Counted from the first letter of the stretch, positions 47,831-56,744 are shown. The stretch: DNA of 64,000 bases from Mesorhizobium sp. YM1C-6-2 (GCF_003666685.1 NZ_RCIZ01000008.1:62001-126000); one strand, 5' to 3'. The notes: a model not told the origin generated them from the sequence alone. Numbers and translations are program-made.

Positions 47831-48107
47831 GGCTTCTGCTCCCATATTCGGACCGGAGTCCTCGCACGCGGTCCAGGTGTGAAACGACGTCCTCTCCGCC
47901 CGCCTCCGAGCCGGAGTGGTAGTGTTCGGTGACCCGAATGATCGTTTCCACCACATTTGGGAAGCAGCCGCAACAGCGGCCGCGCTTGTGCAGGGTATGG
48001 TAGACCTTCGCCGGAACGATGAGTTGCCAGGGATCCTGCTCGAGCAGCTGGATGATCGTGTCCTCGATCTCCTTTTCGGTTATCAGATTGCAGTGACAGA
48101 TGAGCAT
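47796..48107 (-). CDS. bfd: Bacterioferritin-associated ferredoxin (BFD-like [2Fe-2S])
   Basis: A 103-residue electron carrier that reduces bacterioferritin to release iron. Its N-terminal 62 residues form the BFD domain: [14 protein letters not shown] (Cys-x-Cys) and [15 protein letters not shown] (Cys-x-x-Cys) hold the [2Fe-2S] cluster. The remaining 40 residues, rich in Arg, Glu and Gly, are an extension that overlaps bfr by 35 bases. It follows irpA by 61 bases. Confidence 0.9.
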   Translation of the reverse strand: MLICHCNLITEKEIEDTIIQLLEQDPWQLIVPAKVYHTLHKRGRCCGCFPNVVETIIRVTEHYHSGSEAGGEDVVSHLDRVRGLRSEYGSRSHERRKAGNRAA

Positions 48108-48168
48108 CAGGAACTCTGGGCTGGCTGACGGCGCGTTTGGCGCGCCGTCTGGCTGGGTTCGACCGGCC

Positions 48169-49461
48169 TTACTGGAAGACCTTGTCCGGCGCGTCGAGGC
48201 TGTCGGAGCCCTCGAAATCGATGGCGTCGAGCTTCAGCGCCGCCACTGCGCGCTCGATCGACTTGGTCTGGTCGACCAGCCCGTCGATCGCCGCCTGCAC
48301 GGTGGCGTTGCCCTCTTCGTTGCCCTCGCCGATCTGCTGGTCGTAGGCTTCACCGCCGTCGGCGCGCGCCTTGATCGCCTCCATCGCCGTCACCGTGACG
48401 TCGAGCTTGCCCGAGAGCTCGGTGTCGACCGCGGCATCGACTTCCTTGACGAGGTCGGACACCGACGGTCCTTCGACCTTCGAGCCATCAACACGCGTGT
48501 AGCTGCCGTGATAGACGTTGCGGATGCCGACCGCGTCGTAGAGATGCGAGATGTGCGTGTTGTCGGAGAAGCAGTCATGCTCTTCTTCCGGATCGTGCAG
48601 CAGCAGGCCGAGCTTCATGCGCTCGCCGGCGAGTTCGCCATAGGAGAGCGAACCCATGCCGGTGAGGATGGTCGAGATGCCGACCTTCGGGTCGCCCTCG
48701 ACGAGACCCTTGCGCGCTTCGCCGTCGGCGCCCCAGTTGGCGACCATTTCTTCCAGGTCGGCGACCAGCAGGTCGGTCGCGGCGGCGAGATATTCGGCGC
48801 GGCGCTCGCAATTGCCGCCGGTGCAGTTCGCCTTGTCGAAATCGGTATGCGGCCGGTTGCCCGCGCCGGGCCCGGTTCCGTTCAGGTCCTGGCCCCAGAG
48901 CAGGAACTCGATGGCGTGATAGCCGGTGGCGACGTTGGCCTCGATGTCGCCGGCTTCCTGCAGCGTGCCGGAGAGGAATTCCGGCGTGATCACCGAGGCG
49001 TCGACCTTCTCGCCGTTGATCTCGATCGACGGGTTGGCGATCACGTTGGCGGTGTAGAGCGTGTTCTCGTCCGACTCGGTACCGTAGGCCGGGTCGACAT
49101 AGTCGATCAGCCCCTCGTCCAGCGGCCAGGCGTTCACGCGGCCTTCCCAGTCGTCGACGATGGCGTTGCCGAAGCGGTAGACCTCGGTCTGCTGGTAGGG
49201 TATGCGCGCCGCTTTCCAGGCTTCGCGCGCAGCGGCGAGCGTCTCGGCCGACGGATTGGCGATCAGCGCTTCGGTCGCCTGGTCGAGCGCCTTGGCGGTG
49301 GCCAGCGCATCCTCGTAGCCGGCAAGCGCGATGTCGGCATAGGTGACGATCACCGCCTTGGGGTCGGTCTCCGCGGCGGCCGGCAGCGCGATCGCAACCG
49401 TCAGAATGCCGGTCGCGGCCAGCAACGCCCTTATGCCCGTCAAGCCATTGGCTCGGTTCAT
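48169..49461 (-). CDS. irpA: IrpA-type imelysin, iron-regulated periplasmic protein (COG3487)
   Basis: A 430-residue periplasmic helical protein. The signal peptide ALLAATGILTVAIALPAAA is cleaved before ETDPKAVI, and the imelysin domain has VATGYHAIEFLLWGQDL (G-x-H-x-x-E motif, about 165-180), and a second duplicate-like half. GAGGAGAG lies ahead of ATG 49461. It heads the iron cluster and is likely induced by low iron through the Irr box upstream. It has a roughly 260-base leader. A longer frame to 49620 is rejected. Confidence 0.9.
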   Translation of the reverse strand: MNRANGLTGIRALLAATGILTVAIALPAAAETDPKAVIVTYADIALAGYEDALATAKALDQATEALIANPSAETLAAAREAWKAARIPYQQTEVYRFGNAIVDDWEGRVNAWPLDEGLIDYVDPAYGTESDENTLYTANVIANPSIEINGEKVDASVITPEFLSGTLQEAGDIEANVATGYHAIEFLLWGQDLNGTGPGAGNRPHTDFDKANCTGGNCERRAEYLAAATDLLVADLEEMVANWGADGEARKGLVEGDPKVGISTILTGMGSLSYGELAGERMKLGLLLHDPEEEHDCFSDNTHISHLYDAVGIRNVYHGSYTRVDGSKVEGPSVSDLVKEVDAAVDTELSGKLDVTVTAMEAIKARADGGEAYDQQIGEGNEEGNATVQAAIDGLVDQTKSIERAVAALKLDAIDFEGSDSLDAPDKVFQ

Positions 49462-49866
49462 ATTTCTCTCCTCAATGAAAAACTGCGCGCAAAGCGCCTG
49501 GAAACCGTCCGGGGGAATGGCAACGCAATCCCGTGGCTGCTCGCGCCCTGCGAGCGCTCCGCGCCTGTCGGCGGATCGAACGGGAAAGCCACCAGAATTC
49601 CTCCAATCGAACGGGTTCAAGGCCCATACATCAAAGGGAAATGCCTCGAAGGCACCGGTTGATTAGGCCCTCCTGCGTGCCGGAGTCAATGACTTTCGGA
49701 GAAAAGTCCAATCCAATCAATAGTTTAGAATTATTCTAAACTAGAACAGTCATGTTTACCGCTTCACCGCGCCATCTTGACAGGCGGCCGTGCCGGATGC
49801 GACCCGAACGCGCCGCTCGCGGACATTCCGGACGGATGGGGCGGTGCTAGGCAGGCATGCGGAGCC
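49462..49866. other. 405-base divergent promoter region between irpA and the ferredoxin reductase gene
   Basis: No gene is supported here. It holds the Irr box at 49721-49743 and about 260 bases of leader on the irpA side, whose stretch 49540-49640 is GC-rich and has no clear hairpin. Confidence 0.6.
49721..49743. promoter_or_regulatory. Irr box (ICE), iron-control element
   Basis: TTTAGAA-TTA-TTCTAAA at 49724-49740 is a perfect palindrome (arms extended to ten bases), matching the ICE consensus TTTAGAA-N3-TTCTAAA as I recall it for rhizobial Irr. It lies between divergent irpA and a ferredoxin reductase, so may control both. Confidence 0.78.
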
Positions 49867-51114
49867 ATGGAAAAAAGCGTCGTCATCATCGGAGCGGGAC
49901 ATGGCGGCGTGCAGGCCGCCGCGAGCCTGCGCGAGGAGGGGTTCGACGGCCGCATCACGCTGATCGGCGACGAAGCCGAGCTTCCCTACCACAAACCGCC
50001 ACTGTCCAAGACCTTCATCAAGGACCCTGAGGCAAAGCCGCAGATTCTGCGCGCCGAGGCCTTCTACGCCGGCGCATCGATCGACCTGCTGCTCGGCGAA
50101 AGCGTCGAAAGCCTGGACCCGGCGGCGCGCCGGCTGCGGCTCGCCTCGGGAGCCAGCCTCGCCTTCGACAAGGCGATCCTGGCGACAGGCTCGCGGCCCC
50201 GGCTGTTGTCCATTGAAGGCGGCCCGCTCGCCGGCATGGTGTCGCTGCGCTCGATCGCCGACGCGCGCCTGATCCGCGACCTTGCTGCCGAGGTCGAGGA
50301 TGTCGTCATCATCGGTGGCGGCTTCATCGGCCTCGAAATCGCAGCGACGCTTGCCGCCGGCGGCCGGCGCGTCACGGTTATCGAGGCGCAGGAACGGCCG
50401 CTCGCACGTGCCGTGGCGCCTGCTGTCTCGGCCCATGTGTCGGAGAGGCTCGCGGGCTTCGGCGTCCGCGTGCTCATGCAGGCCACGGTCAGCCGCATCG
50501 AAGGTGAAGGCGGCCATGTCAGCGCCGTCGTCACCTCGGCCGGCGAGCGCATCCCGGCAAGGATGCTGATCGTCGGCATCGGCGTCGTACCCAATGCCGA
50601 GATCGCAGCGGCGGCGGGCATCGCGACCGCCAACGGCATCCGCGTCGACGCGCAGATGCGCTCCTCGGCGCCCGACGTGCTCGCCATCGGCGATGCAGCC
50701 AGCTACCGGCACTGGTTCACCGGCGGCGACGTCAGGCTGGAATCGGTGCAGAACGCGACTGACCAGGCAAAGCTCGCGGCTCGCACCATCACCGGCCATG
50801 CAGACGCCTATGCGGCCGTGCCCTGGTTCTGGTCGGATATCGGCGACATGAAGCTGCAGATGGTCGGGCTGACCGGAGGCAGCGACCGGCAGGTCCTATC
50901 GGGCGAACCTGGAGACAACAGGTTTTCGGTCTTCCACTATTCCGGTCCCCGGCTGATCGGCATCGAATCGGTCAACCGGCCGGCCGACCATATGCTCGGC
51001 CGCAGGATGATGGGCCTCGGCTTCTCGCCCGAAGCGACGGTCGCCGCAGCGGGCAGCGAGGCGCTGAAAGCGGCGTTCGCCGACTGGCAGGCGAACCAGC
51101 CGGCGCCGGCCTAG
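49867..51114 (+). CDS. FAD-dependent oxidoreductase, ferredoxin-NAD(+) reductase (rhodocoxin/putidaredoxin-reductase-like)
   Basis: A 415-residue flavoprotein with two Rossmann folds. SVVIIGAGHGGVQAAASLRE binds FAD, VIIGGGFIGLEIAATLAAGG binds NAD(P), and DVLAIGDAASYRH is the third FAD contact. The C-terminal reductase domain has PWFWSDIGDMKLQM. Such proteins pass electrons from NADH to a [2Fe-2S] ferredoxin. It is divergent from the iron cluster and 124 bases from its Irr box, so it may feed Bfd. A role in a P450 system is the alternative. ATG 49867 follows GGAG. Its TAG stop starts a palindromic repeat. Confidence 0.88.
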   Translation: MEKSVVIIGAGHGGVQAAASLREEGFDGRITLIGDEAELPYHKPPLSKTFIKDPEAKPQILRAEAFYAGASIDLLLGESVESLDPAARRLRLASGASLAFDKAILATGSRPRLLSIEGGPLAGMVSLRSIADARLIRDLAAEVEDVVIIGGGFIGLEIAATLAAGGRRVTVIEAQERPLARAVAPAVSAHVSERLAGFGVRVLMQATVSRIEGEGGHVSAVVTSAGERIPARMLIVGIGVVPNAEIAAAAGIATANGIRVDAQMRSSAPDVLAIGDAASYRHWFTGGDVRLESVQNATDQAKLAARTITGHADAYAAVPWFWSDIGDMKLQMVGLTGGSDRQVLSGEPGDNRFSVFHYSGPRLIGIESVNRPADHMLGRRMMGLGFSPEATVAAAGSEALKAAFADWQANQPAPA

Positions 51115-51158
51115 GGCATTCCCAGGAAAAAGCGGACCGGTTTTCGGTCCGGAGTTGC
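51112..51158. repeat. Intergenic palindromic repeat, copy 2
   Basis: TAGGGCATTCCC...GGACCGGTTTTCGGTCCGGAG is a close relative of the 15458 copy. The core GGACCGGTTTTCGGTCC is a hairpin that could help end transcription. Its first TAG stops the upstream gene. Confidence 0.68.
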
Positions 51159-51212
51159 GACGATCCGGGCCCCGTCAACGCCGTCTTAAAGTCTTGCCGT
51201 CATCCTCCGGGC

Positions 51213-51857
51213 ATGGCTCTGGCGCTTCCAAAACTCAGATGGCTGATTCTCGGCGCAATCGCGGCCGGCGTCTGGGTCGTGTACGAGGACATGAAGAACC
51301 CGCGCCCGCCCGAGCGCGTATCGGCGCGAATCGAGCGCAAGGCGGAAGCGAAGCGACCGCCGAAACGCGTGGCCGCGCCCGCAAAGATCGACAAGCACGC
51401 CGAAACGAAATCCGTGGCCAAGGCCGAACGGCCCATCCCGCCGAAGCCGGTGACGGGAAAGCCCGTTCCGCAGAAGGCGGTCGAACAAAAGACCGCGCCA
51501 CAAAAAGCGGAGCCTCAAAAAACCGCGCTCACCCTGCCGAAAACGGTGACCCGTCCGCCGGCCAAGCCACAGAAGATCGTCACCGGCTCGATCAGCCGGC
51601 CCGACAAGCCGACCTTCGTGCAGACCAGGTCCAAGGCGAACCTGCGGGCGCAGGCGAAGGCCGATGCACCGGTTATAGCCACGCTGGAGCCCAGAACCGT
51701 GATGCGCGAACTGGCGCGGTCTGGCGAGTGGCGGCTGGTGATGGGAGACGGCCGCAAGGGCTGGGTGCGAAACGACCATCTGACGAAGCCGACGTTCCTG
51801 ACGCGCCGGCCGAAGCTGCCGGTCGCCGAACTCAGGCAGGCGACGGCTTCCCGGTGA
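51213..51857 (+). CDS. Membrane-anchored SH3-domain protein with Lys/Pro/Ala-rich linker
   Basis: A 214-residue protein. A single N-terminal helix LRWLILGAIAAGVWVVY anchors it, followed by about 95 residues of a basic, low-complexity Ala/Lys/Pro-rich stretch (for example KPVTGKPVPQKAVEQ), and a C-terminal bacterial SH3b domain (about 133-195: SKANLRAQAKADAPVIATL and WRLVMGDGRKGWV). Likely faces the periplasm and binds peptidoglycan or a wall-linked partner, but nothing proves it. It may serve as a spacer for the SH3 domain. Confidence 0.75.
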   Translation: MALALPKLRWLILGAIAAGVWVVYEDMKNPRPPERVSARIERKAEAKRPPKRVAAPAKIDKHAETKSVAKAERPIPPKPVTGKPVPQKAVEQKTAPQKAEPQKTALTLPKTVTRPPAKPQKIVTGSISRPDKPTFVQTRSKANLRAQAKADAPVIATLEPRTVMRELARSGEWRLVMGDGRKGWVRNDHLTKPTFLTRRPKLPVAELRQATASR

Positions 51858-51863
51858 TCCGGT

Positions 51864-52100
51864 TCAGAACGCCCTGAAGGTCAGCGTCGTCAACGACCGC
51901 ACAATGCCGGGCACGTTGGCGACATGCTCGTTGATGAACTTGCCGATGTCGTCCTCGGTGTCGATGTAGATCTTCATCAGGAGATCGTATTCGCCGCTGG
52001 TCGAGTAGAGCTCGGAGACGATCTCGCGTTCGAACAGCGCGTCGGCGACCTCGTAGGTCTTGCCAGGCTGGCACTGGAGCTGCACGAAAACGGCTCTCAT
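51864..52100 (-). CDS. Stand-alone Lrp/AsnC ligand-binding (RAM) domain protein
   Basis: A 78-residue protein with only the RAM domain of Lrp/AsnC regulators, without a helix-turn-helix: MRAVFVQLQCQPGKTYEVAD then SGEYDLLMKIYIDTEDDIG and the end VPGIVRSLTTLTFRAF. Such stand-alone RAM proteins bind amino acids or join Lrp oligomers. A GGAAAG site precedes ATG 52100, and the frame runs on upstream without a reason to use it. It is not obviously linked to neighbours. Confidence 0.83.
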   Translation of the reverse strand: MRAVFVQLQCQPGKTYEVADALFEREIVSELYSTSGEYDLLMKIYIDTEDDIGKFINEHVANVPGIVRSLTTLTFRAF

Positions 52101-52184
52101 CGCGATCTTTCCATTGTCGCGGCGGCCCGAAGCCCCGCGTTCATTGTCTCTCGAACCAGTCGATAGCTCTTTAGGCAACAGCTA

Positions 52185-53015
52185 TCAATCCGCCAGCAGG
52201 GTTTGCGTCAAGGGGTGGGCCGGATCGGCGAGCCCGTCAATGACGTTGAAATGATGCCGGTCGGGCTCCTCGACATAGAGTGTCGCGCCGTTTACGCCGG
52301 TCCATACATTCGCCAGCAGCTTGCTGTGCCGGATGAACTCGGCGCGCTCGCCGCCGCCGACCCAGCAGGTGACGCGCACGCTCTCCAGCGGCTCCAGAAA
52401 GACCGGGCTCTCGGCAATCGCCTCGGCATGGTCGATGCGGAGCGTCTCCTTCATGGCAGTGCGCAGCAATGGCCGGAGATCATGCAGGCCGGAGATCGAC
52501 ACGACGTTGCGGATACGGCTCCTGACGGCCTCGGACAACGGCACATCGGTGCAGACCAGCCGTGTCACCAGGTGTCCGCCGGCGGAATGGCCCGCCAGAT
52601 GAATCGGCCCGCCGGCCAGGCCGGCAAGCTTCGCCACCGCCGCGGCGATCTCGGTGGCTATGCCCGATATGCGGTTTTCCGGGCAGAGCGTGTAGGTCGG
52701 CATCGCGACCGCATAACCCTGCGCGACCGGCCCCTTCGCCAGATGCGACCAGAAGCTCTGGTCGAAACGCATCCAGTAGCCGCCATGAACGAAGACGACG
52801 AGGCCCTTCGGCTCGGCATCGGGGAGGAAGAGGTCGAAACGGTTGCGGGGACGGTCACCGTAGGAGAGGCCGAACTCCGCCTTGCCGGCCGAGAGGCGCT
52901 CATCGCGATAGGCTTTCGCCGGTGCGGCCCAGGCGTCCGGCCAGCGTTCGCCGCCTGGTATGTTGGCGCCGTTGGTGTAGGCGTTGTCCCAGTCCGTGAT
53001 CTTGTGATGGTACAT
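52185..53015 (-). CDS. Alpha/beta hydrolase, kynurenine-formamidase/BD-FAE-like
   Basis: A 276-residue cytoplasmic hydrolase. HGG oxyanion block LVVFVHGGYWMRFDQ (about 71-85), nucleophile HLAGHSAGGHLVTRL (Ser in GHSAG, about 142-146) and a C-terminal HHFNVIDGL that supplies the His complete the catalytic triad. The arrangement is like arylformamidases and carboxylesterases of the BD-FAE family. The GGAGG ahead of ATG 53015 decides the start. It is divergent from the DUF1989-GcvT gene. Substrate unknown. Confidence 0.85.
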   Translation of the reverse strand: MYHHKITDWDNAYTNGANIPGGERWPDAWAAPAKAYRDERLSAGKAEFGLSYGDRPRNRFDLFLPDAEPKGLVVFVHGGYWMRFDQSFWSHLAKGPVAQGYAVAMPTYTLCPENRISGIATEIAAAVAKLAGLAGGPIHLAGHSAGGHLVTRLVCTDVPLSEAVRSRIRNVVSISGLHDLRPLLRTAMKETLRIDHAEAIAESPVFLEPLESVRVTCWVGGGERAEFIRHSKLLANVWTGVNGATLYVEEPDRHHFNVIDGLADPAHPLTQTLLAD

Positions 53016-53252
53016 GCGGGTCCTCCGTGCCGCTTCATAGCCGCCACAGGCTGGACTGTCATCCGCCGCTGGCAGCGTGAGCACCCAAGGGGGCAGGGGC
53101 CGACATCACGGGACGTTTGTCCGTATGCCCTGTGCAGCACGGCAAAGGCACGGTAGCCTTGCCGCGCAGGGAACCGTTGGATATTCTTGTGATTAAAATA
53201 ATCTTCCGGTGAAGCAACTCGATCATCCGGCTTGGACGACAGGACGAAGTCG

Positions 53253-55622
53253 ATGCTCAACCTCAGCTATCCCGAAGTGATCCCTGGCCCGCCCAGGCCG
53301 AGCGCGATCCTCACGCCTGGACGGTTCTCGCTGCTCCCGGGATCGGAACGTTACACGGTGCCCGGCGGCGGCGCCCTTCTGGTCGACGTCGAGCCGGGCG
53401 ACAAGGTTACGATCGTCAATGCCGAAGGCGGACAGGCCTGCGAACTGGTCGCGTTCAACAAAGATGGCCACTCGGATCCCGGTATGCTCGGCGTTTCTGG
53501 CAACAGCAACGCGGCCGGTCTGAAAGCGCTGCTTCTGTCGGGCGAGGAAAGCCTGAGGCAGTTCCGTCTCAAGATCGAACGGCGCGGCATCAACCTAGCC
53601 GGCGCACAGGCCCTGCGTTTCTTCGGCGAGGCGACCCCGGCCGGAGCCGAAGAAAACTTCACCGTCCAGCGCCCAGGCTCGCTGATCGTCGCGGCGCCAG
53701 GCGGTCCGATGGCGATCGAGGCGCAGGATACGGTGACGCCGCTGACGCTGAAGATCAGCCGAGCGACGGCAAAGCCGGTGAAAAGGTTCGAGCTGCCCGA
53801 CCCGCTCGCCGATCCGGTGCTCGACCGGCGGGTGAAGTCGGCCACGGCGGAAGCCTATTTCGTCAAGGCAGGCGACTACATCCAGATCATCGACGTCGAT
53901 GGCCGCCAGTGCACCGACTTCCAGTGCTTTTCCGCGCGAAAACTCGATCGCGGCAAGGACCATCCACTCGACGTGACGACGACACGCACGCTGATGGGCG
54001 CGAGCTATCCGATGCCCGGCCTGCACTCGAAATATTACGACCAGGACATGGAGCCGCTGGTCGAGGTGGTGCAGGACACGTGCGGCCGGCACGATGCCTT
54101 CGCGCTCGCCTGTGCGGCGAAATATTACGACGACATTGGCTATCCCGGCCACGTCAACTGCTCCGACAATTTCAACAAGGCCCTGTCGGACAAGGGCGTC
54201 ACGCCCCGCGCCGGCTGGATGGCGGTGAACTTCTTCTTCAACACCTCGATCGACGCGCATGGGCTGGTCGTTTCCGACGAGCCCTGGTCGCGGCCCGGCG
54301 ACTACGTGTTGCTCAGGGCGCTCACCGACGTCGTCTGCGTGTCCTCGGCATGTCCCGACGACACCACGCCGGCCAATGGCTGGAATCTCACCGACATCCA
54401 TGTCCGCACCTATGGCGGCGCCGAAAAATTCACCCGAGCGGTAGCAAGAAGAATGAGCCCCGACGCCGAACCCGTCATGACCCGCGAGACCGCCTTCCAT
54501 TCGAGTTTTGCGAAGCACACCCGCGATTTCATCGAATACAAGGGCTATTGGCTCGCCAATTCCTTCGCCAAGGCGGGACCGATCGAGGAATACTGGGCGT
54601 GCCGCGAGAAGGCCGTGGTCATGGACCTCTCGCCGCTCAGGAAATTCGAGGTGACGGGGCCGGACTCCGAAGCCTTGCTGCAATATGTGCTGACGCGCGA
54701 TGTGAAGAAGCTCGGCGTCGGGCAGGTCGTCTATTCGGCCATGTGCTACGAGCATGGCGGCATGATCGACGACGGCACGCTTCTGAGGCTCGGCCGCGAC
54801 AATTTCCGCTGGATCGGCGGCGACGATTTCGGCGGCACCTGGCTGCGCCAGCAGGCCGAAAAACTCGGCCTCAAGGTCATGGTGCGCTCCTCGACCGACC
54901 AGTTGCACAACATCGCCGTGCAGGGGCCGAAGAGCCGCGACATTTTGAAGGAGATCATCTGGACCTCGCCGGTGCAGCCTTCGATTTCCGAACTCGAATG
55001 GTTCCGCTTCGCGGTGGCGCGCATCGGCGACGCGCAAGGTGTGCCTGTCGTCGTGTCGCGCACCGGCTATACGGGCGAGCTCGGCTACGAGATCTTCTGC
55101 CATCCGCGCGACGCCGAAAAAGTGTTCGACGCGGTGTGGGAAGCCGGCCAGCCACATGGGCTGAAGCCGATGGGCATGGCGGCGCTCGACATGGTCCGCA
55201 TCGAGGCCGGGCTTGTCTTCGCCGGTACAGAATTCTCCGACGAGACCGATCCTTTCGAGGCGGGCATCGGCTTCACCGTGCCGTTGAAGAGCAAGCCGGA
55301 CGATTTCATTGGCCGCGCGGCACTCATCCGCCGCAAGGAGAACCCGGCGCGCAAGCTGGTCGGGCTGGAGATCGACGGCAACGTCAATGTCGGCCACGGC
55401 GACTGCGTGCATGTCGGACGGCCGCAGATCGGCGTCGTCACCTCGTCGATGCGTTCGCCGGTGCTGGGCAAGAACATCGCGCTTGCCCGCGTCGACGTCG
55501 CGCATTCCGAGATCGGCATGGAGGTCGAGATCGGCAAGCTCGACGGCCACCAGAAGCGCCTGCCGGCCAGGATCGTCGCCTTCCCGCATTACGATCCGCA
55601 GAAGACCAAGCCGCGCTCGTAG
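53253..55622 (+). CDS. DUF1989-GcvT fusion: urea-carboxylase-associated domain plus aminomethyltransferase
   Basis: A 789-residue fusion. Residues about 20-170 and 175-390 look like two copies of the DUF1989 (urea carboxylase-associated) fold: VEPGDKVTIVNAEGGQACEL with GGQAC at 59-63 and VKAGDYIQIIDVDGRQCTD with GRQC at 217-220 align well. Residues about 405-785 are a GcvT/DmdA-like folate-dependent one-carbon transferase, with TRETAFHSSFAKHTRDFIEY, TGELGYEIFCHP and a C-terminal barrel. It may demethylate an amine or amide and pass one carbon to tetrahydrofolate. Substrate unknown. The start is ATG 53253 with AGGA upstream. TTG 53232 is possible. Confidence 0.85.
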   Translation: MLNLSYPEVIPGPPRPSAILTPGRFSLLPGSERYTVPGGGALLVDVEPGDKVTIVNAEGGQACELVAFNKDGHSDPGMLGVSGNSNAAGLKALLLSGEESLRQFRLKIERRGINLAGAQALRFFGEATPAGAEENFTVQRPGSLIVAAPGGPMAIEAQDTVTPLTLKISRATAKPVKRFELPDPLADPVLDRRVKSATAEAYFVKAGDYIQIIDVDGRQCTDFQCFSARKLDRGKDHPLDVTTTRTLMGASYPMPGLHSKYYDQDMEPLVEVVQDTCGRHDAFALACAAKYYDDIGYPGHVNCSDNFNKALSDKGVTPRAGWMAVNFFFNTSIDAHGLVVSDEPWSRPGDYVLLRALTDVVCVSSACPDDTTPANGWNLTDIHVRTYGGAEKFTRAVARRMSPDAEPVMTRETAFHSSFAKHTRDFIEYKGYWLANSFAKAGPIEEYWACREKAVVMDLSPLRKFEVTGPDSEALLQYVLTRDVKKLGVGQVVYSAMCYEHGGMIDDGTLLRLGRDNFRWIGGDDFGGTWLRQQAEKLGLKVMVRSSTDQLHNIAVQGPKSRDILKEIIWTSPVQPSISELEWFRFAVARIGDAQGVPVVVSRTGYTGELGYEIFCHPRDAEKVFDAVWEAGQPHGLKPMGMAALDMVRIEAGLVFAGTEFSDETDPFEAGIGFTVPLKSKPDDFIGRAALIRRKENPARKLVGLEIDGNVNVGHGDCVHVGRPQIGVVTSSMRSPVLGKNIALARVDVAHSEIGMEVEIGKLDGHQKRLPARIVAFPHYDPQKTKPRS

Positions 55623-56744
55623 TCACTTGCGGGCGGCGAACACCCGGAAGCCGCCCTCGTTGCGTAGCTCCCTGACGTCCTTGAAGCTCCCCTTGAGCAC
55701 CTGGTCATAAGGCAGGCCGCGGTTCGCCACCATCAGCAGTTGACCGCCCGGCTTCAACGCCGAGGACGCCGCCTTGATCATCGCCTGACCGATGCCGGGC
55801 TCCGCGGCACGGCCCTGATGGAAGGGCGGGTTCATGACGATGAGGTCGTATCTCCGCTCGACCTTCTCGCCGACGAGATCGTGCCAGAAAAAGCCGAACT
55901 CGGGGGCATCAGGCAGATTTGCGAGATTCTTCTTCGCCGCCTGCAGCGACTCGTAGTCGGCTTCATAGAGATCGATCGCCTTCAGGCCGTTCGTCCGTTC
56001 CGCCAGCATTGCGGACAGATAACCCCAGCCTGCGCCGAAATCGGCCGCGGCACCCTTGGCGCTCTCCGGCAGGCATTCCGCCAGCAGCCGCGAGCCGGCA
56101 TCGATGCGGTCATGCGAGAACATGCCGGGCGCGGTGGCGAAACGGCGGTCTGTCAAAGGCCAGCTTAGGTGCCATCTTTTCACCGATGCGGCGAAAGCGT
56201 TGACCTCTTCAGTCTTCCGGAACCAGAAAGCAACTCCGTGATATTTCGACAGATGTCCTTCCAGGGGCACTGCGCCCCGGAATGGGTGATAAAGTCTTGC
56301 TCGTTCGCTGTGCTCCGTAGCTGGCCCAGCCGGCTTCTTTCGCGCGATGGCCGATGCGAGTTTGTCCTCGCCGCTCTCCATCCGCTTGCGCAGGCTGGCG
56401 ATGCCGTCGTCATTGCTACCGGCAACGACGATCAGCCCGTCTGGTGCCACGCGCTCGATCGCCTCGACAATCCATGCCTCGTTCTGGCCGCGATGCCGGC
56501 CGGCGAGAACCAGAGCCCCATCGAAGCCGTTGCCCTCAGAGGTGGGGGTGACCTTATGCCCCGCCAACTCCAGCGCCCTGAAATGCGGCCGGAATCCCTG
56601 CACGAGATTCATTTCCGCGCCAAATCCTTCCGGCAGGCGGAAGCCGGGCTCGGCGCCGAGGAAGAGAAGACGTCCAGCCTCGGGAGCGGCAAGCGCGCCG
56701 CTCTCGAAAGGGTAGAACAGGGTGGCCAGGGGGCCGGATTTCAT
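55623..56744 (-). CDS. Class I SAM-dependent methyltransferase, RsmC-like
   Basis: A 373-residue RNA-methyltransferase-like protein. Residues 1-180 form the degenerate, duplicated N-terminal domain of RsmC/RlmG-type enzymes. The C-terminal domain holds AADFGAGWGYLSAML (about 231-245, SAM-binding motif I) and the catalytic VMNPPFHQG (about 302-310), the NPPF motif for N2-methylation of guanine. Likely makes m2G in 16S rRNA. The stop is directly against the stop of the DUF1989-GcvT gene, with no gap between them (convergent). Confidence 0.87.
   Translation of the reverse strand: MKSGPLATLFYPFESGALAAPEAGRLLFLGAEPGFRLPEGFGAEMNLVQGFRPHFRALELAGHKVTPTSEGNGFDGALVLAGRHRGQNEAWIVEAIERVAPDGLIVVAGSNDDGIASLRKRMESGEDKLASAIARKKPAGPATEHSERARLYHPFRGAVPLEGHLSKYHGVAFWFRKTEEVNAFAASVKRWHLSWPLTDRRFATAPGMFSHDRIDAGSRLLAECLPESAKGAAADFGAGWGYLSAMLAERTNGLKAIDLYEADYESLQAAKKNLANLPDAPEFGFFWHDLVGEKVERRYDLIVMNPPFHQGRAAEPGIGQAMIKAASSALKPGGQLLMVANRGLPYDQVLKGSFKDVRELRNEGGFRVFAARK

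Noticed and set aside
53232-53255. TTG 53232 as the start of the DUF1989-GcvT fusion
   Set aside because: ATG 53253 has an AGGA site at normal distance and a cleaner N terminus.
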